Of a DNA stretch of 64,000 bases, positions 55,275 through 64,000 are shown piece after piece (the first letter of the stretch is position 1; each line of letters begins with the position of its first letter). A program made the position numbers and the translations under genes. The notes beneath the pieces are model-generated. The model was given only the letters and a program-made list of their open reading frames with translations. It searched no databases and had not been told where the DNA came from. Source of the DNA: Affinundibacterium amnicola (GTDB taxonomy: Bacteria > Pseudomonadota > Gammaproteobacteria > Burkholderiales > Burkholderiaceae_D); the NCBI RefSeq assembly GCF_014284275.1, contig NZ_JACOFU010000003.1, forward strand, positions 372,001-436,000, read 5' to 3'.

Positions 55275-56708
55275 ATGCCTCAATCTCGCATCAAAATCAC
55301 CAGCGCACTGATCGCCATCGCATTTAGTAGCGGCGCAAGCTTTGCTAACGCGCAGAACTTAAATCCCGAACAAAAACAACTACGCGCCATTTATCAAGAA
55401 TTGGTCGAAATTAATACCACCAATTCGGTTGGTAGCTGCACCGCGGCATCGAAAGCGATGGCGAAGCATTTGAAAAAGGCTGGCTATAGCGATGCTGATA
55501 TGCACATCGTCGTGCCGCCCGATGCGCCCAAAAAAGGCAATCTCATCGCTAGATTGAAAGCGACGTCTAGCGATAAAGCCAATGGTAAAAAACCATTACT
55601 GATGTTGGCACACATTGATGTGGTAGAAGCAAAGCGTGAAGATTGGATACGCGATCCGTTTAAATTGATCGAAGAGGATGGTTTTTTCTACGCGCGCGGT
55701 GCCTCGGATGACAAAGCAATGGCGGCGATCTTCGTTGCCAATATGATGCGCTATAAAAAAGAAAAATTGACGACCAACCGCGACTTGATTTTGGCGCTCA
55801 CCTGCGATGAAGAATTGGTGCCCGCCAAACACAATGGTGTTGAATACTTACTCAAACATCATCGTGATTTGATCGACGCCGAACTCGCTTTGAATGAAGG
55901 TGGTAGCGGCAGTTTAGATAAAAATGGCAAGCCGGTACGACATGGTATCCAAGCGGGTGAAAAAATATTCCAAAGTTTTAGTTTGGAAGTGACGAATACT
56001 GGTGGACATAGTTCGGTGCCACGTAAAGACAATGCGATTTATCAATTATCCGATGGCTTATCGCGTCTGGGCAAGTTTGATTTTCCGTTCCGCCTGACGC
56101 CAACCACGCGAGGCTTTTTTGACACCATGGCGACTTTGGAAAGTGGGCAGCTCGCAGCGGATATGAAAGCGATCTTGCGTGAACCAGTCGATACCGAAGC
56201 CTTAGCCCGTTTAAGTGCGAGCACGCCATTTTATAACGCTAGTCTGCGTACGACTTGTGTCGCCACGATGGTGAATGCTGGACATGCGAGCAATGCCTTG
56301 CCACAACGCGCACAGGCGAATGTGAATTGCCGTATCTTGCCGGGTGAAACGGTAGAACAGACCCAAGCAACAATACAAACGGTATTGGCCGACGGTGCCA
56401 TAAAGATTACGCCGGTTGGTGTCGCTACCGCCTCACCAGCACAACCATTACATCCCGAATTGATGAAGGCAGTGACCGATCTCACCAATCAAATGTGGCC
56501 GGGTATTCCGGTGGTGCCGACGATGTCACCAGGCGGGACTGATGGTCGTTTTTTGAATAATGCAGGTATCTGGACGTATGGTGTTAGTGGGATGTTTCAT
56601 TATCCGGAAGGCTCTAACGCGCATGGTTTGAATGAACGCTTACCAGTGAAATCCTTGTATGAAGGTCAGCAATTTTTGTACGCTTTGGCGAAACGCCTAA
56701 GTCAGTAA
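55275..56708 (+). CDS. exported M20-family metallopeptidase
   Basis: A 477-residue secreted hydrolase with signal peptide (SALIAIAFSSGASFANAQ). Metal ligands of the M20 family are complete: His-Asp in LMLAHIDVVEAKREDW (near 115), Asp in ARGASDDKAMAA (near 145), the catalytic/ligand Glu pair in ALTCDEELVPAKHNG (near 180), Asp/Glu at LALNEGG, and the final His in YPEGSNAHGLNERL (near 455). The dimerisation domain has GGHSSVPRKDNAIYQLSDGL. Expected role: hydrolysis of peptides or N-acyl amino acids in the periplasm. It lies between the two metal systems but has no evident link to them. Confidence 0.9.
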   Translation: MPQSRIKITSALIAIAFSSGASFANAQNLNPEQKQLRAIYQELVEINTTNSVGSCTAASKAMAKHLKKAGYSDADMHIVVPPDAPKKGNLIARLKATSSDKANGKKPLLMLAHIDVVEAKREDWIRDPFKLIEEDGFFYARGASDDKAMAAIFVANMMRYKKEKLTTNRDLILALTCDEELVPAKHNGVEYLLKHHRDLIDAELALNEGGSGSLDKNGKPVRHGIQAGEKIFQSFSLEVTNTGGHSSVPRKDNAIYQLSDGLSRLGKFDFPFRLTPTTRGFFDTMATLESGQLAADMKAILREPVDTEALARLSASTPFYNASLRTTCVATMVNAGHASNALPQRAQANVNCRILPGETVEQTQATIQTVLADGAIKITPVGVATASPAQPLHPELMKAVTDLTNQMWPGIPVVPTMSPGGTDGRFLNNAGIWTYGVSGMFHYPEGSNAHGLNERLPVKSLYEGQQFLYALAKRLSQ

Positions 56709-56731
56709 AACTAGCTTGATGTCACTGCATG

Positions 56732-56768
56732 AAGCGCCTTGTCGTGTGTACGCAAGGCGCTTTTTTTA
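56732..56768 (+). terminator. intrinsic terminator after the M20 peptidase gene
   Basis: AAGCGCCTTG (56732-56741) / CAAGGCGCTT (56753-56762), 11-base loop, then an uninterrupted T-run to 56767. The T-run also contains the stop codon of the opposite-strand kinase gene. Confidence 0.9.
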
Positions 56769-58181
56769 ATTCGATTGCGGCAGATGAATCGTGAAACAAG
56801 TTAGTTGATTGTCAGAAGATGCCGTGATTTGCCCACGATGACCATCAATAATCGCTTTGACAATCGCCAAGCCCAAACCTGAACCTTCACCATCAGCATG
56901 TTGACGTGCATGATCGGCGCGGTAAAAACGTTCAAAGATGCGGCTCAGATGATGCGCAGGAATTGTGGTACCGGGATTGCAGATTTTGATTTCCAAACAT
57001 GCGGACTGTTGTTGCAGATGTATCCCTATGTTTGCGCCTTCAGGTGTGTAGCGCAAGGCATTCGATAAAATGTTGCTGAGTGCTCGACGTAACATTAACC
57101 GATCACCTTGTATCAATACTCCTGCATCATTTGATTGATCAATTTGCAGATCAAAGTGGATTTTTCTTTCATCCGCGAGTGCCTCGTAAAATTCAAATAA
57201 ATCTTTGAGTTCACGCACCACATCGACTTGTTCAACATTCACTAAGCTCAAGCCATTTTCTGCTTTCGCAAGGAATAACATATCTGCGATCATGCGCGCC
57301 AAACGGCTGTATTCCTCGGCATTCGATTCTAAAATTTCACGATAACTTTGTGCATCGCGGGCTTGCGATAAGGACACTTGGGTTTGCGTCATTAAGTTGC
57401 TGATTGGTGTACGTAGTTCATGCGCGAGATCAGAAGAAAAATCCGATAAACGTTGAAAGGCTTCTTCCAGTCTTGCTAGCATTTGATTCAAGCTGTGCGC
57501 CAAATCCGCCAACTCTGGTGGCACGGCTTCGATTGATAGACGTTGATTCAATTTACTCGCAGTGACTTTAGCAGCACGCTCTCGCATGATGCGTAATGGA
57601 CGCAAGCCACGACTCGCAGCGAACCAGGCTAATACGCCAGTCAACAAAGCGGCAACAAAGACGAACAGCCATAAAGTCTTGCGAAAACTCGCCATGAATT
57701 CTTGATGGTGCGCGATATCCGTCGCGATCGCCACAGTGATGGGCGCATATCGCTGATCTTTGGTATTAAATACACTCACTAGACCACGATAATGATCACC
57801 TTTCGCTTCCCAAGAAAACAGGGTAGAACGACTTTGTGTTCTTGCCTGTTGTAAGTATTGCGCTGGAAACTCCACCACATCAGAAGCCAAAATCACCTTG
57901 TTTTGGTTATCTAAGATCGTGATTGCCAAATCATGATGACCAACCAAAGCATCACCGAGCTGATCCGCCAAATTACGCACGTCTTGCTCGCTATTCACAC
58001 GTTCAATAATGTGCTGCGCGAGCTCCAATTTACCACTCAAGGCATGATGATCTTGCTCTTTAAAATGCTCGTCAATCGACGCACCAATCAGCCAGCCCAA
58101 GCTAAGCAAGACCACACAAGACAAGCTGGTGAAGAAGAGTGTTAAACGTGCGGTGAGCGAGAGTTGCGAGAGGCTAGGCAT
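56766..58181 (-). CDS. heavy-metal sensor histidine kinase, CusS type
   Basis: Kinase of a copper/silver-type two-component system. The 471-residue product has a helix near residues 13-33, a periplasmic domain of about 140 residues (SIDEHFKEQDHHALSGKLELAQHIIERV is a family hallmark; GLVSVFNTKDQRYAPITVAIATDIAHHQEFMASFRKTLWLF near its end), a second helix near 170-190, HAMP, HisKA (DFSSDLAHELRTPISNLMTQTQVSLSQARD; His near 256) and ATPase (ALSNILSNALRYTPEGA, CNPG, GSGLGLAIVKAIIDGHRG). Its start overlaps the regulator stop, so the pair is coupled. Confidence 0.93.
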   Translation of the reverse strand: MPSLSQLSLTARLTLFFTSLSCVVLLSLGWLIGASIDEHFKEQDHHALSGKLELAQHIIERVNSEQDVRNLADQLGDALVGHHDLAITILDNQNKVILASDVVEFPAQYLQQARTQSRSTLFSWEAKGDHYRGLVSVFNTKDQRYAPITVAIATDIAHHQEFMASFRKTLWLFVFVAALLTGVLAWFAASRGLRPLRIMRERAAKVTASKLNQRLSIEAVPPELADLAHSLNQMLARLEEAFQRLSDFSSDLAHELRTPISNLMTQTQVSLSQARDAQSYREILESNAEEYSRLARMIADMLFLAKAENGLSLVNVEQVDVVRELKDLFEFYEALADERKIHFDLQIDQSNDAGVLIQGDRLMLRRALSNILSNALRYTPEGANIGIHLQQQSACLEIKICNPGTTIPAHHLSRIFERFYRADHARQHADGEGSGLGLAIVKAIIDGHRGQITASSDNQLTCFTIHLPQSN

Positions 58182-58861
58182 CAGACTTCTTTCACTTCAA
58201 GCACATAACCCATGCCGCGTAGTGTATGAATTAACTTGGGTTCAAAGTGGTCATCGATTTTGCTACGTAGGCGACGCATGGCGACTTCAATCACGTTGGT
58301 GTCGCTATCAAAATTCATGTCCCATACTTGTGAGGCGATCAGTGAGCGCGTTAAGACTTCGCCTTGGCGACGCATGAAGAGTTCAAGTAGTGAGAATTCT
58401 TTTGCGGTTAGTTCGATACGTTGTCCGTTGCGTGTCACGCGATGTTTGAGGAGATCTAATTCAAGATCGGCGACCCGCAAACTGGTTGATTCGATTTGAT
58501 TTTTGCCTCGGCGCAGTAAAGTTCTGACGCGTGCGACCAATTCAGAAAAGGCAAATGGCTTGACCAAATAGTCGTCGGCACCGAGTTCTAGACCTTTGAC
58601 GCGATCTTCGACTTGATCTTTTGCAGTTAAAAACAAAACAGGTGTTTGCAGACCTTGACGACGTAGCGCTTCTAAGACCTGCCAACCATTGAGCTCGGGT
58701 AGCATCACATCGAGAATTAGCAAATCGTATTCTCCTGATTTTGCCAAATGCAATCCATCTAGACCATTGCGTGCAAGATCGACGCTAAAGCCGAATTCGG
58801 TTAAACCTTGTTTCAGGTAATCACCTGTTTTTTGTTCATCTTCGACGATCAGAATTTTCAT
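58181..58861 (-). CDS. heavy-metal response regulator, CusR/CopR type
   Basis: The 226-residue product matches the CusR/CopR/IrlR group closely: [40 protein letters not shown], Asp in [25 protein letters not shown] (near 51), [41 protein letters not shown], and a winged helix with [55 protein letters not shown]. It is divergent from the RND operon at 59118, with a perfect palindrome of the CopR/CusR type between them that it probably binds. Confidence 0.93.
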   Translation of the reverse strand: MKILIVEDEQKTGDYLKQGLTEFGFSVDLARNGLDGLHLAKSGEYDLLILDVMLPELNGWQVLEALRRQGLQTPVLFLTAKDQVEDRVKGLELGADDYLVKPFAFSELVARVRTLLRRGKNQIESTSLRVADLELDLLKHRVTRNGQRIELTAKEFSLLELFMRRQGEVLTRSLIASQVWDMNFDSDTNVIEVAMRRLRSKIDDHFEPKLIHTLRGMGYVLEVKEV

Positions 58862-59010
58862 TCAAGGTTTAGCTTTTTGGTGAAATTGCGATGGGAGGAA
58901 ACGGTCGTAGTTGGCTGTGACTAGCCAATTTTTACCAATTTTACCCGCGAAATTCCAACTTACTCCACCAAATTCCACTAAAACCCCATTTACACCGATT
59001 CATTCCACCA

Positions 59011-59030
59011 AGATTACAGATTTGTAATCT
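59011..59030. promoter_or_regulatory. CopR/CusR-like operator palindrome
   Basis: AGATTACA-GATT-TGTAATCT, a perfect 8-bp inverted repeat with a 4-base spacer, midway between the divergent regulator and RND operons. The ATTACA-N4-TGTAAT core resembles CopR boxes in Pseudomonas and the TGACA-type CusR box. It lies about 88 bases before the first pump-operon gene. Confidence 0.72.
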
Positions 59031-59117
59031 GCCAGTCAGCTAGCTGTAGTGATGTGAAAGCGATAATAGCGGCTATTTTTCGTATTGCACGGTATTGACA
59101 CTAGTAAGGAGTGTGTT

Positions 59118-59675
59118 TTGAAGTCTCTTTTTACCCTGATTGCATTGTTGCTTAGTCTGCAGATAGCCGGAACGGCGAACGCGCATGGCAATGATGACCA
59201 TGAACATGCCGCGCCTGCGGCACCGACGATGCAAGTAGCGCCGCGCGCCAGTGCTCAAACGGAAGACTTCGAATTAGTCGCGGTGTTGCAAGGCCGTTCG
59301 CTGATTATTTATCTTGACCGATTTGCTGATAATAGCTTGGTCGCTGATGCGCAGATTGAAGTGGAAAGCGGCAGTGTCTTGAAAGCCATCGCCAAGCAAA
59401 CTGCGCCGGGTGTGTATGTGATCGAATTGAGTAAAGGCGTGATGGAAAAAGTCGGGAAATATCCTTTATCGATTTCGGTCCAGGCCGGTGAATTAGGTGA
59501 TGTCATGACCGCGAGTTTAGAAATTCCCGATCTCAGCGAAGAAGCGCACGATCATCCTGAAGAGGGCAAACCATGGTGGTGGATCGCCTTGGGCGGTTTG
59601 GTCATCATCATTTTAATCGTGAGTGGCACCATCTTACTGAAGCGTCGTCAGCGCCGTTCTGCTTGGGGAGCTTAA
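59118..59675 (+). CDS. His-rich exported protein with C-terminal membrane anchor, RND-operon leader
   Basis: The 185-residue product has a signal peptide (LKSLFTLIALLLSLQIAGTANA, first residue read as Met), then a short metal-binding-like stretch HGNDDHEHAAP, a beta-rich domain of about 90 residues (FELVAVLQGRSLIIYLDRFADNSLVADAQIEVESG, GVYVIELSKGVMEKVGKYPLSISVQAG), a second His/acidic stretch (EEAHDHPEEGKPWWW) and one C-terminal helix (IALGGLVIIILIVSGTILL) with basic KRRQRR. This gives a periplasmic domain anchored at its C-terminus. The start is TTG with AAGGAG six bases upstream. The adaptor gene follows after three bases. Such proteins occur in front of CusBA-like genes; the function is unknown, possibly metal delivery. 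Confidence 0.75.
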   Translation: MKSLFTLIALLLSLQIAGTANAHGNDDHEHAAPAAPTMQVAPRASAQTEDFELVAVLQGRSLIIYLDRFADNSLVADAQIEVESGSVLKAIAKQTAPGVYVIELSKGVMEKVGKYPLSISVQAGELGDVMTASLEIPDLSEEAHDHPEEGKPWWWIALGGLVIIILIVSGTILLKRRQRRSAWGA

Positions 59676-59678
59676 GTC

Positions 59679-60884
59679 ATGAAATTATTTACCATGTTCA
59701 AATCAACGATGAAATTTTCTGCTGTCATTCTTCCCCTTGTGTTAGTTGCCCAATTCAATCTGGCAAAAGCGCACGGCGACGAAGATCATAGTAAAAAACC
59801 AGCTAAACCCGCGACCAAATCTAGCGCAGCGGCAAACGCAAAACCAAGCATCTTAGATGCCACTGCCGCCCAGCGTTTATCCGACGGGAGTTTATTTGTT
59901 CCCAAAATCGTACAAAGACAATTAGCATTGCGCACGCTATTGACTGAGCAAGCTGAGTTGCCAAATACCATAGAACTGAATGGCAAAATCATGGCGGATC
60001 CAAATGCAGGCGGACGGGTGCAGGCGAGCCAGGCTGGGCGTCTTGAGGCCGGCCCATCTGGTTTGCCTAGTTTGGGACAGCGCGTGACTAAGGGACAAGT
60101 ATTGGCCTATTTACGCCCTGTGATGACGAGTCTAGATCGTGGCAATAGCCAATCGATTCTGGCAGATATCGACTCCCAATTATCGATTGCTGAACGTAAG
60201 GTGCATCGCTTTGAACAACTATCCGATGCTTTACCAAAAGCCACGGTGGAGGCGGCGCGTTTTGATTACGAAGCCTTGAAGAAACGTAAGGCCGCAGTCG
60301 AGGCTAGTCTCTCCAAAAGTGAAGCTTTAATTGCGCCTGTATCGGGCATTATCAGTGTTGCCAACGCGGTCACGGGGCAAGTGTTTGATGCGAAAGAAAC
60401 GCTGTTTGAAATCATTGATCCGAATCGCTTGATGGTGGAAGCTTTGGCCTATGATCCCATTCTGACCACCGATATCGCCAATGCGACTGCAACTTGGAAT
60501 TCATCGCAAGCATCCGCATCAAATAATCTTACGCCTAGTTTATCGCTGAGCTTTGTCGGTGGCGGGCAGCAAATGCGTGAACAAGCGATTCCTTTATTAT
60601 TTCGTGTGTCGGGTAGATCGACTGCGGTCGCAGTTGGGCAGGCGATCAAAGTCATTATTCAAACCAAACGTCTGACGACGGGATACGCTGTGCCGAATTC
60701 TTCGGTGATCAAATTGACTGGCGGCGAATCAGTCGTCTGGGTACATACCGAAGCGGAACGTTTTGTACAGCGTAAAGTAGTGGCGCATAGTCTGGATGGC
60801 GAACGGATTTCTATCGTCTCTGGTTTGAAAGAAGATGAACGTGTCGTGACCTCTGGTGCTAGTTTATTAGCGCAAGTGAAGTAA
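59679..60884 (+). CDS. RND efflux periplasmic adaptor, CusB/CzcB type
   Basis: The 401-residue adaptor has a signal peptide (FSAVILPLVLVAQFNLAKA), then HGDEDHSKKPAKPATKS, a His/Lys-rich start that may bind metal. The lipoyl halves are GGRVQASQAGRLEAGPSGLPSLGQRVTKGQVLAYL and LIAPVSGIISVANAVTGQVFDAKETLFEI, with a coiled-coil hairpin between (DIDSQLSIAERKVHRFEQLSDALPKATVEAARFDYEALKKRKAAVEASL). The beta-barrel and membrane-proximal parts end in GLKEDERVVTSGASLLAQVK. No TolC-type gene is visible in this operon within the window. Confidence 0.9.
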   Translation: MKLFTMFKSTMKFSAVILPLVLVAQFNLAKAHGDEDHSKKPAKPATKSSAAANAKPSILDATAAQRLSDGSLFVPKIVQRQLALRTLLTEQAELPNTIELNGKIMADPNAGGRVQASQAGRLEAGPSGLPSLGQRVTKGQVLAYLRPVMTSLDRGNSQSILADIDSQLSIAERKVHRFEQLSDALPKATVEAARFDYEALKKRKAAVEASLSKSEALIAPVSGIISVANAVTGQVFDAKETLFEIIDPNRLMVEALAYDPILTTDIANATATWNSSQASASNNLTPSLSLSFVGGGQQMREQAIPLLFRVSGRSTAVAVGQAIKVIIQTKRLTTGYAVPNSSVIKLTGGESVVWVHTEAERFVQRKVVAHSLDGERISIVSGLKEDERVVTSGASLLAQVK

Positions 60885-60896
60885 AGAAGGCAGCCC

Positions 60897-63800
60897 ATGT
60901 TCCAATTCATTATTAATACCAGCTTACGCCAAAGGCTGATCGTTCTCGCTGCGTCTATCTTGCTGATCGTGTACGGTTTGATCAGCATGCGACAGATGCC
61001 CGTCGATGTCTTTCCCGATTTGAATAAACCCACCGTCACTTTGATGACCGAAGCCGGAGGCATGGCGCCGGAAGAAGTTGAGCAATTGGTCAGCTTTCCT
61101 TTAGAGTCCACCATGAACGGAATGCCCGGCGTGACGCGCGTGCGTTCGGTGTCAGGCGTGGGCTTGTCGATTATCTATGTGGAGTTCGATTGGGGTACGG
61201 ATATCTACCGCAATCGTCAACAGATTGCAGAACGTCTAAGCCTAGTGCGTGAACAGTTACCGGCTGGAGTCACGCCGCAGATGGGCCCAATTTCTTCCAT
61301 CATGGGCGAGATCTTATTGATCGCTTTACCGATTAGTGCGGATGCGAACACTGCGACTAGCACCTCGGCAATGCAGGTGCGTGAGTACGCCGATTGGGTG
61401 ATGCGTCCGCGTTTGTTAAATATCCCCGGTGTGGCGCAAGTCACGCCGATTGGCGGTGAAGTTCGTCAGTATCGGGTTGAAATCAAGCCTGCGCAGTTAC
61501 AATCTTTGGGCATAGAACTCGACAAAGTCGAAGCCGCGCTCAAAGACTTCGGTGCGAATACCAGCGGCGGTTTCGCCGAAGCGAATGGGCGTGAATATTT
61601 GATTCGACAAATCGGTCGCACCAGTCGCATCGAAGACTTGCAAAACGTCGTGGTCGCGATGAAACAAGGGCAAGCGATTTTGCTGAAACAAGTCGCAAAC
61701 GTCACGATTGCACCCGCGTTTAAACGCGGCGATGGTGGGTATAAAGGTAAACCTGCTGTAATTTTGTCAGTACAAAAACAACCGACCGCCGATAGCGTCA
61801 AGCTCACACGTGAAGTTGAAAGAGCGATTGCGGAGCTGAGTAAAAATCTGCCGCAAGGCGTAGAGCAGCCGCAATTCTTGTTCCGCCAAGCGGATTTTAT
61901 TAAGAATTCCTTGGATAACGTGAATGATGCCTTACGTGATGGCGCCATCATGGTCGCGATCTTATTGTTCTTATTCTTACTGAATATCCGCACAACAATT
62001 ATTTCACTAGTCGCGATTCCTTTGTCTTTGTTGGCGACGATATTGGTCTTCCGCTATCTGGATTTGTCGATCAATACGATGACACTTGGCGGTCTGGCAA
62101 TCGCGATTGGTGAGTTAGTCGATGATGCGGTCGTGGATGTGGAAAATGTCTTGCGACGTCTCAAAGAAAATAGTTTGTTAGCCAATCCTTTGCCAAGTTT
62201 GCAGGTGATCGCGCATGCTTCTGGTGAAGTTCGTAGTGGGATTGTGTATGCGACGGTGATTGTGGTCTTGGTCTTCGTTCCTTTATTCGCCTTGCCCGGC
62301 ATTGAAGGTAGTTTGTTCACGCCGCTCGGCATTGCGTATGTCGTCTCCATCCTCGCGAGTATGGCGGTAGCGATGACGGTCACCCCCGTTCTCTGCTACT
62401 TCTTGTTGCCAAAGATGAAGCAACTTGCCCATGGCGATAGTGCGCTCGTGGTGTGGTTGAAGAAGTGGGACACACGACTCTTAAACTGGTCGTTTCAACA
62501 TGTGCGTAGCTTGTTCGCTGTTGCCATCGGCGCAGTGATTTTGGCTGCGGTTGCTGTGCCATTTTTTCCGCGTGCTTTTCTGCCAGCATTTAATGAAGGT
62601 ACCTTGACGGTCAATCTGGTACTTAATCCGGGTACATCTTTGGAAGAATCCAATCGCCTAGGCAGCTTGGCAGAGCAATTAATGTTGGCCGTGCCGGAAG
62701 TCACGCAAGTTGGTCGTCGTACTGGTCGTGCGGAATTGGATGAACATGCCGAAGGTGTGCATTACAGCGAGATGGATGTGGATTTGAAGAAATCAACACG
62801 CAGTCGTGAAGAGATTATTCACGACATTCGTGAACGTCTGAAAGTCTTGCCCGCGAATAGTAATGTTGGTCAACCGATCTCACATCGCCTAGATCACTTG
62901 TTGTCTGGTGTGCGTGCGCAAATTGCTTTGAAGGTGGTTGGTGATGATCTCGATACTTTGCGCAATATCGCCAATGATTTGCGTGAGCGTTTAGGTCGCG
63001 TGCCGGGGATCACTGATTTGCAAATTGAAAAACAAGTCTTGATTCCGCAGATTAAAATTCATGTGGATTATGAACAAGCTGCACGCTATGGCATCGCGCC
63101 AGGCGTTTTATTGCGCAGCTTGCAACAACAAATTGAAGGCGAAAAAATTACGCAGATCATCGAAGGAAATCGCCGCTTCGACATGTTATTGCGCCTGCCT
63201 GAAAATGGTCGTGACCTACAAGCCTTGCAACAATTACTGATAGAAACGCCACGAGGTCACATACCTTTATCGCAATTGGCTAAGGTCGAAGAAAGCGACG
63301 GCCCGAATCAAATCAATCGTGAAAATTCACGTCGTCGTATCGTCTTGTCGGCAAATACCGATGGTCGCGATATGACACAAGTGATACAAGATATACGTGA
63401 AGAACTAGCGGCAAAGGCTTTACCGGTTGGTTATTCGACTTCGCTCGAAGGACAATTTCAGGCACAAGAAAAAGCCTCGAATCTGATCGCCTTGTTGTCT
63501 TTGGTGTCTTTGTCTTTGATGTTCTTAGTGCTGTACAGTCGCTATCGTTCGATTGCCTTGACCATGATGATTATGGGGAATATTCCATTGGCATTAGTCG
63601 GCGCGGTGCTTGCCTTGTGGTTAGCAGGACAGACCTTATCGGTCGCGGCTTTGGTCGGCTTCATTACTCTAGCGGGTATCTCAACCCGCAATGGTATTTT
63701 GAAAATTAGTCACTATATTAATTTATGTGCGTTTGAAGGCGAAAAATTTGGCAAAGAGATGATTATTCGTGGTTCACTAGAGCGTTTAACGCCAGTCTTA

Positions 63801-64000
63801 ATGACAGCCTTAGTTGCTGCGTTTGCTTTATTGCCACTATTAGTTTCGGCTGACGCACCAGGTAAAGAAATTTTGCATCCGGTCGCCGTGGTGATTTTTG
63901 GTGGACTGATTAGCTCAACTTTGCTCGACACCGTGTTAACGCCGCTGATGTTCTGGCGTTGGGGGGAAAAGCCTTTATTGAATTTGTTAGCGGCTAAGCA
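60897..64000 (+). CDS. heavy-metal RND efflux pump with unusual TM4 motif (3' end outside window)
   Basis: ATG at 60897 follows AAGAAGG and opens a frame of 1,034 codons that runs off the right edge. Starts [20 protein letters not shown]; then [76 protein letters not shown], all HME-RND features. TM4 reads [25 protein letters not shown]: an acidic-rich version (E..DD...D.EN) unlike the Zn/Co, Ni/Co or Cu/Ag classes and matching the poorly characterised HME5-type group as I remember it. The second half contains [28 protein letters not shown] and [41 protein letters not shown]. Last gene of the visible operon. Confidence 0.9.
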   Translation, partial: MFQFIINTSLRQRLIVLAASILLIVYGLISMRQMPVDVFPDLNKPTVTLMTEAGGMAPEEVEQLVSFPLESTMNGMPGVTRVRSVSGVGLSIIYVEFDWGTDIYRNRQQIAERLSLVREQLPAGVTPQMGPISSIMGEILLIALPISADANTATSTSAMQVREYADWVMRPRLLNIPGVAQVTPIGGEVRQYRVEIKPAQLQSLGIELDKVEAALKDFGANTSGGFAEANGREYLIRQIGRTSRIEDLQNVVVAMKQGQAILLKQVANVTIAPAFKRGDGGYKGKPAVILSVQKQPTADSVKLTREVERAIAELSKNLPQGVEQPQFLFRQADFIKNSLDNVNDALRDGAIMVAILLFLFLLNIRTTIISLVAIPLSLLATILVFRYLDLSINTMTLGGLAIAIGELVDDAVVDVENVLRRLKENSLLANPLPSLQVIAHASGEVRSGIVYATVIVVLVFVPLFALPGIEGSLFTPLGIAYVVSILASMAVAMTVTPVLCYFLLPKMKQLAHGDSALVVWLKKWDTRLLNWSFQHVRSLFAVAIGAVILAAVAVPFFPRAFLPAFNEGTLTVNLVLNPGTSLEESNRLGSLAEQLMLAVPEVTQVGRRTGRAELDEHAEGVHYSEMDVDLKKSTRSREEIIHDIRERLKVLPANSNVGQPISHRLDHLLSGVRAQIALKVVGDDLDTLRNIANDLRERLGRVPGITDLQIEKQVLIPQIKIHVDYEQAARYGIAPGVLLRSLQQQIEGEKITQIIEGNRRFDMLLRLPENGRDLQALQQLLIETPRGHIPLSQLAKVEESDGPNQINRENSRRRIVLSANTDGRDMTQVIQDIREELAAKALPVGYSTSLEGQFQAQEKASNLIALLSLVSLSLMFLVLYSRYRSIALTMMIMGNIPLALVGAVLALWLAGQTLSVAALVGFITLAGISTRNGILKISHYINLCAFEGEKFGKEMIIRGSLERLTPVLMTALVAAFALLPLLVSADAPGKEILHPVAVVIFGGLISSTLLDTVLTPLMFWRWGEKPLLNLLAAK

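Noticed and set aside
61466..61993. A 175-codon minus-strand frame
   Set aside because: Antisense to the RND pump gene, which is coding throughout.

Overview
The window looks like chromosomal DNA of a moderate-GC betaproteobacterium in the order Burkholderiales. The best guess is an Oxalobacteraceae member near Undibacterium or Herbaspirillum. This rests on gene content and order (ppk1 facing pstSCAB-phoU-phoB-phoR; CNP1-like-rppH facing proS-transglycosylase; corC-lnt; DUF1631, DUF4136 and DUF3240 proteins), not on a database search. No rRNA, tRNA or CRISPR array was recognised. Both ends cut genes: ppk1 at the left and an RND pump gene at the right.

Layout. 1-7.7 kb: the phosphate regulon, with two PHO boxes in opposite orientation between ppk1 and pstS, then pstSCAB, phoU and phoBR. 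7.9-13.2 kb: an RstA/RstB-like two-component pair split by three opposite-strand envelope genes (a periplasmic protein, a MipA/OmpV porin-like protein and a lipoprotein with two PrcB-like domains). The kinase gene is preceded by an 18-codon leader ORF whose stop overlaps the kinase GTG start. 13.3-24.8 kb: housekeeping and export genes (EamA transporter, DUF1631, DUF4136 lipoprotein, pepN, fbp, a periplasmic rhodanese, an M28 peptidase). 25.3-29.1 kb: a two-gene operon of a thiamine-diphosphate keto-acid decarboxylase and a FAD amino-acid oxidase, which together could turn an amino acid into an aldehyde. 29.1-34.3 kb: a repeat-rich tract with a 152-bp tandem duplication, two composite palindromic elements in opposite orientation, a 12-bp minisatellite, REP-like palindromes, an SNF2 helicase without its usual N-terminal region, and a complete IS3-family element.

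34.3-46.8 kb: small exported and conserved proteins, rppH, proS, a lytic transglycosylase, corC-lnt, a secreted Nudix-like protein and a lone NarK transporter. A strong intrinsic terminator lies inside the signal-peptide codons of the transglycosylase. 46.9-64 kb: two heavy-metal RND systems. The first is a czcB-czcA-DUF3240-czcC operon facing a PmrA/QseB-type regulator and kinase, with a CTTAA-type direct repeat between them. The second is a CusR/CusS-type pair facing a His-rich membrane protein, an adaptor and an RND pump, with a perfect CopR/CusR-like palindrome between them.

The genes work mainly at the envelope: phosphate uptake and storage, envelope sensing, metal efflux, lipoprotein maturation and peptidoglycan turnover. 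The least ordinary parts are the oxidase-decarboxylase operon, the split Rst system with its leader ORF, the terminator inside a coding region, and the nested palindromic elements.
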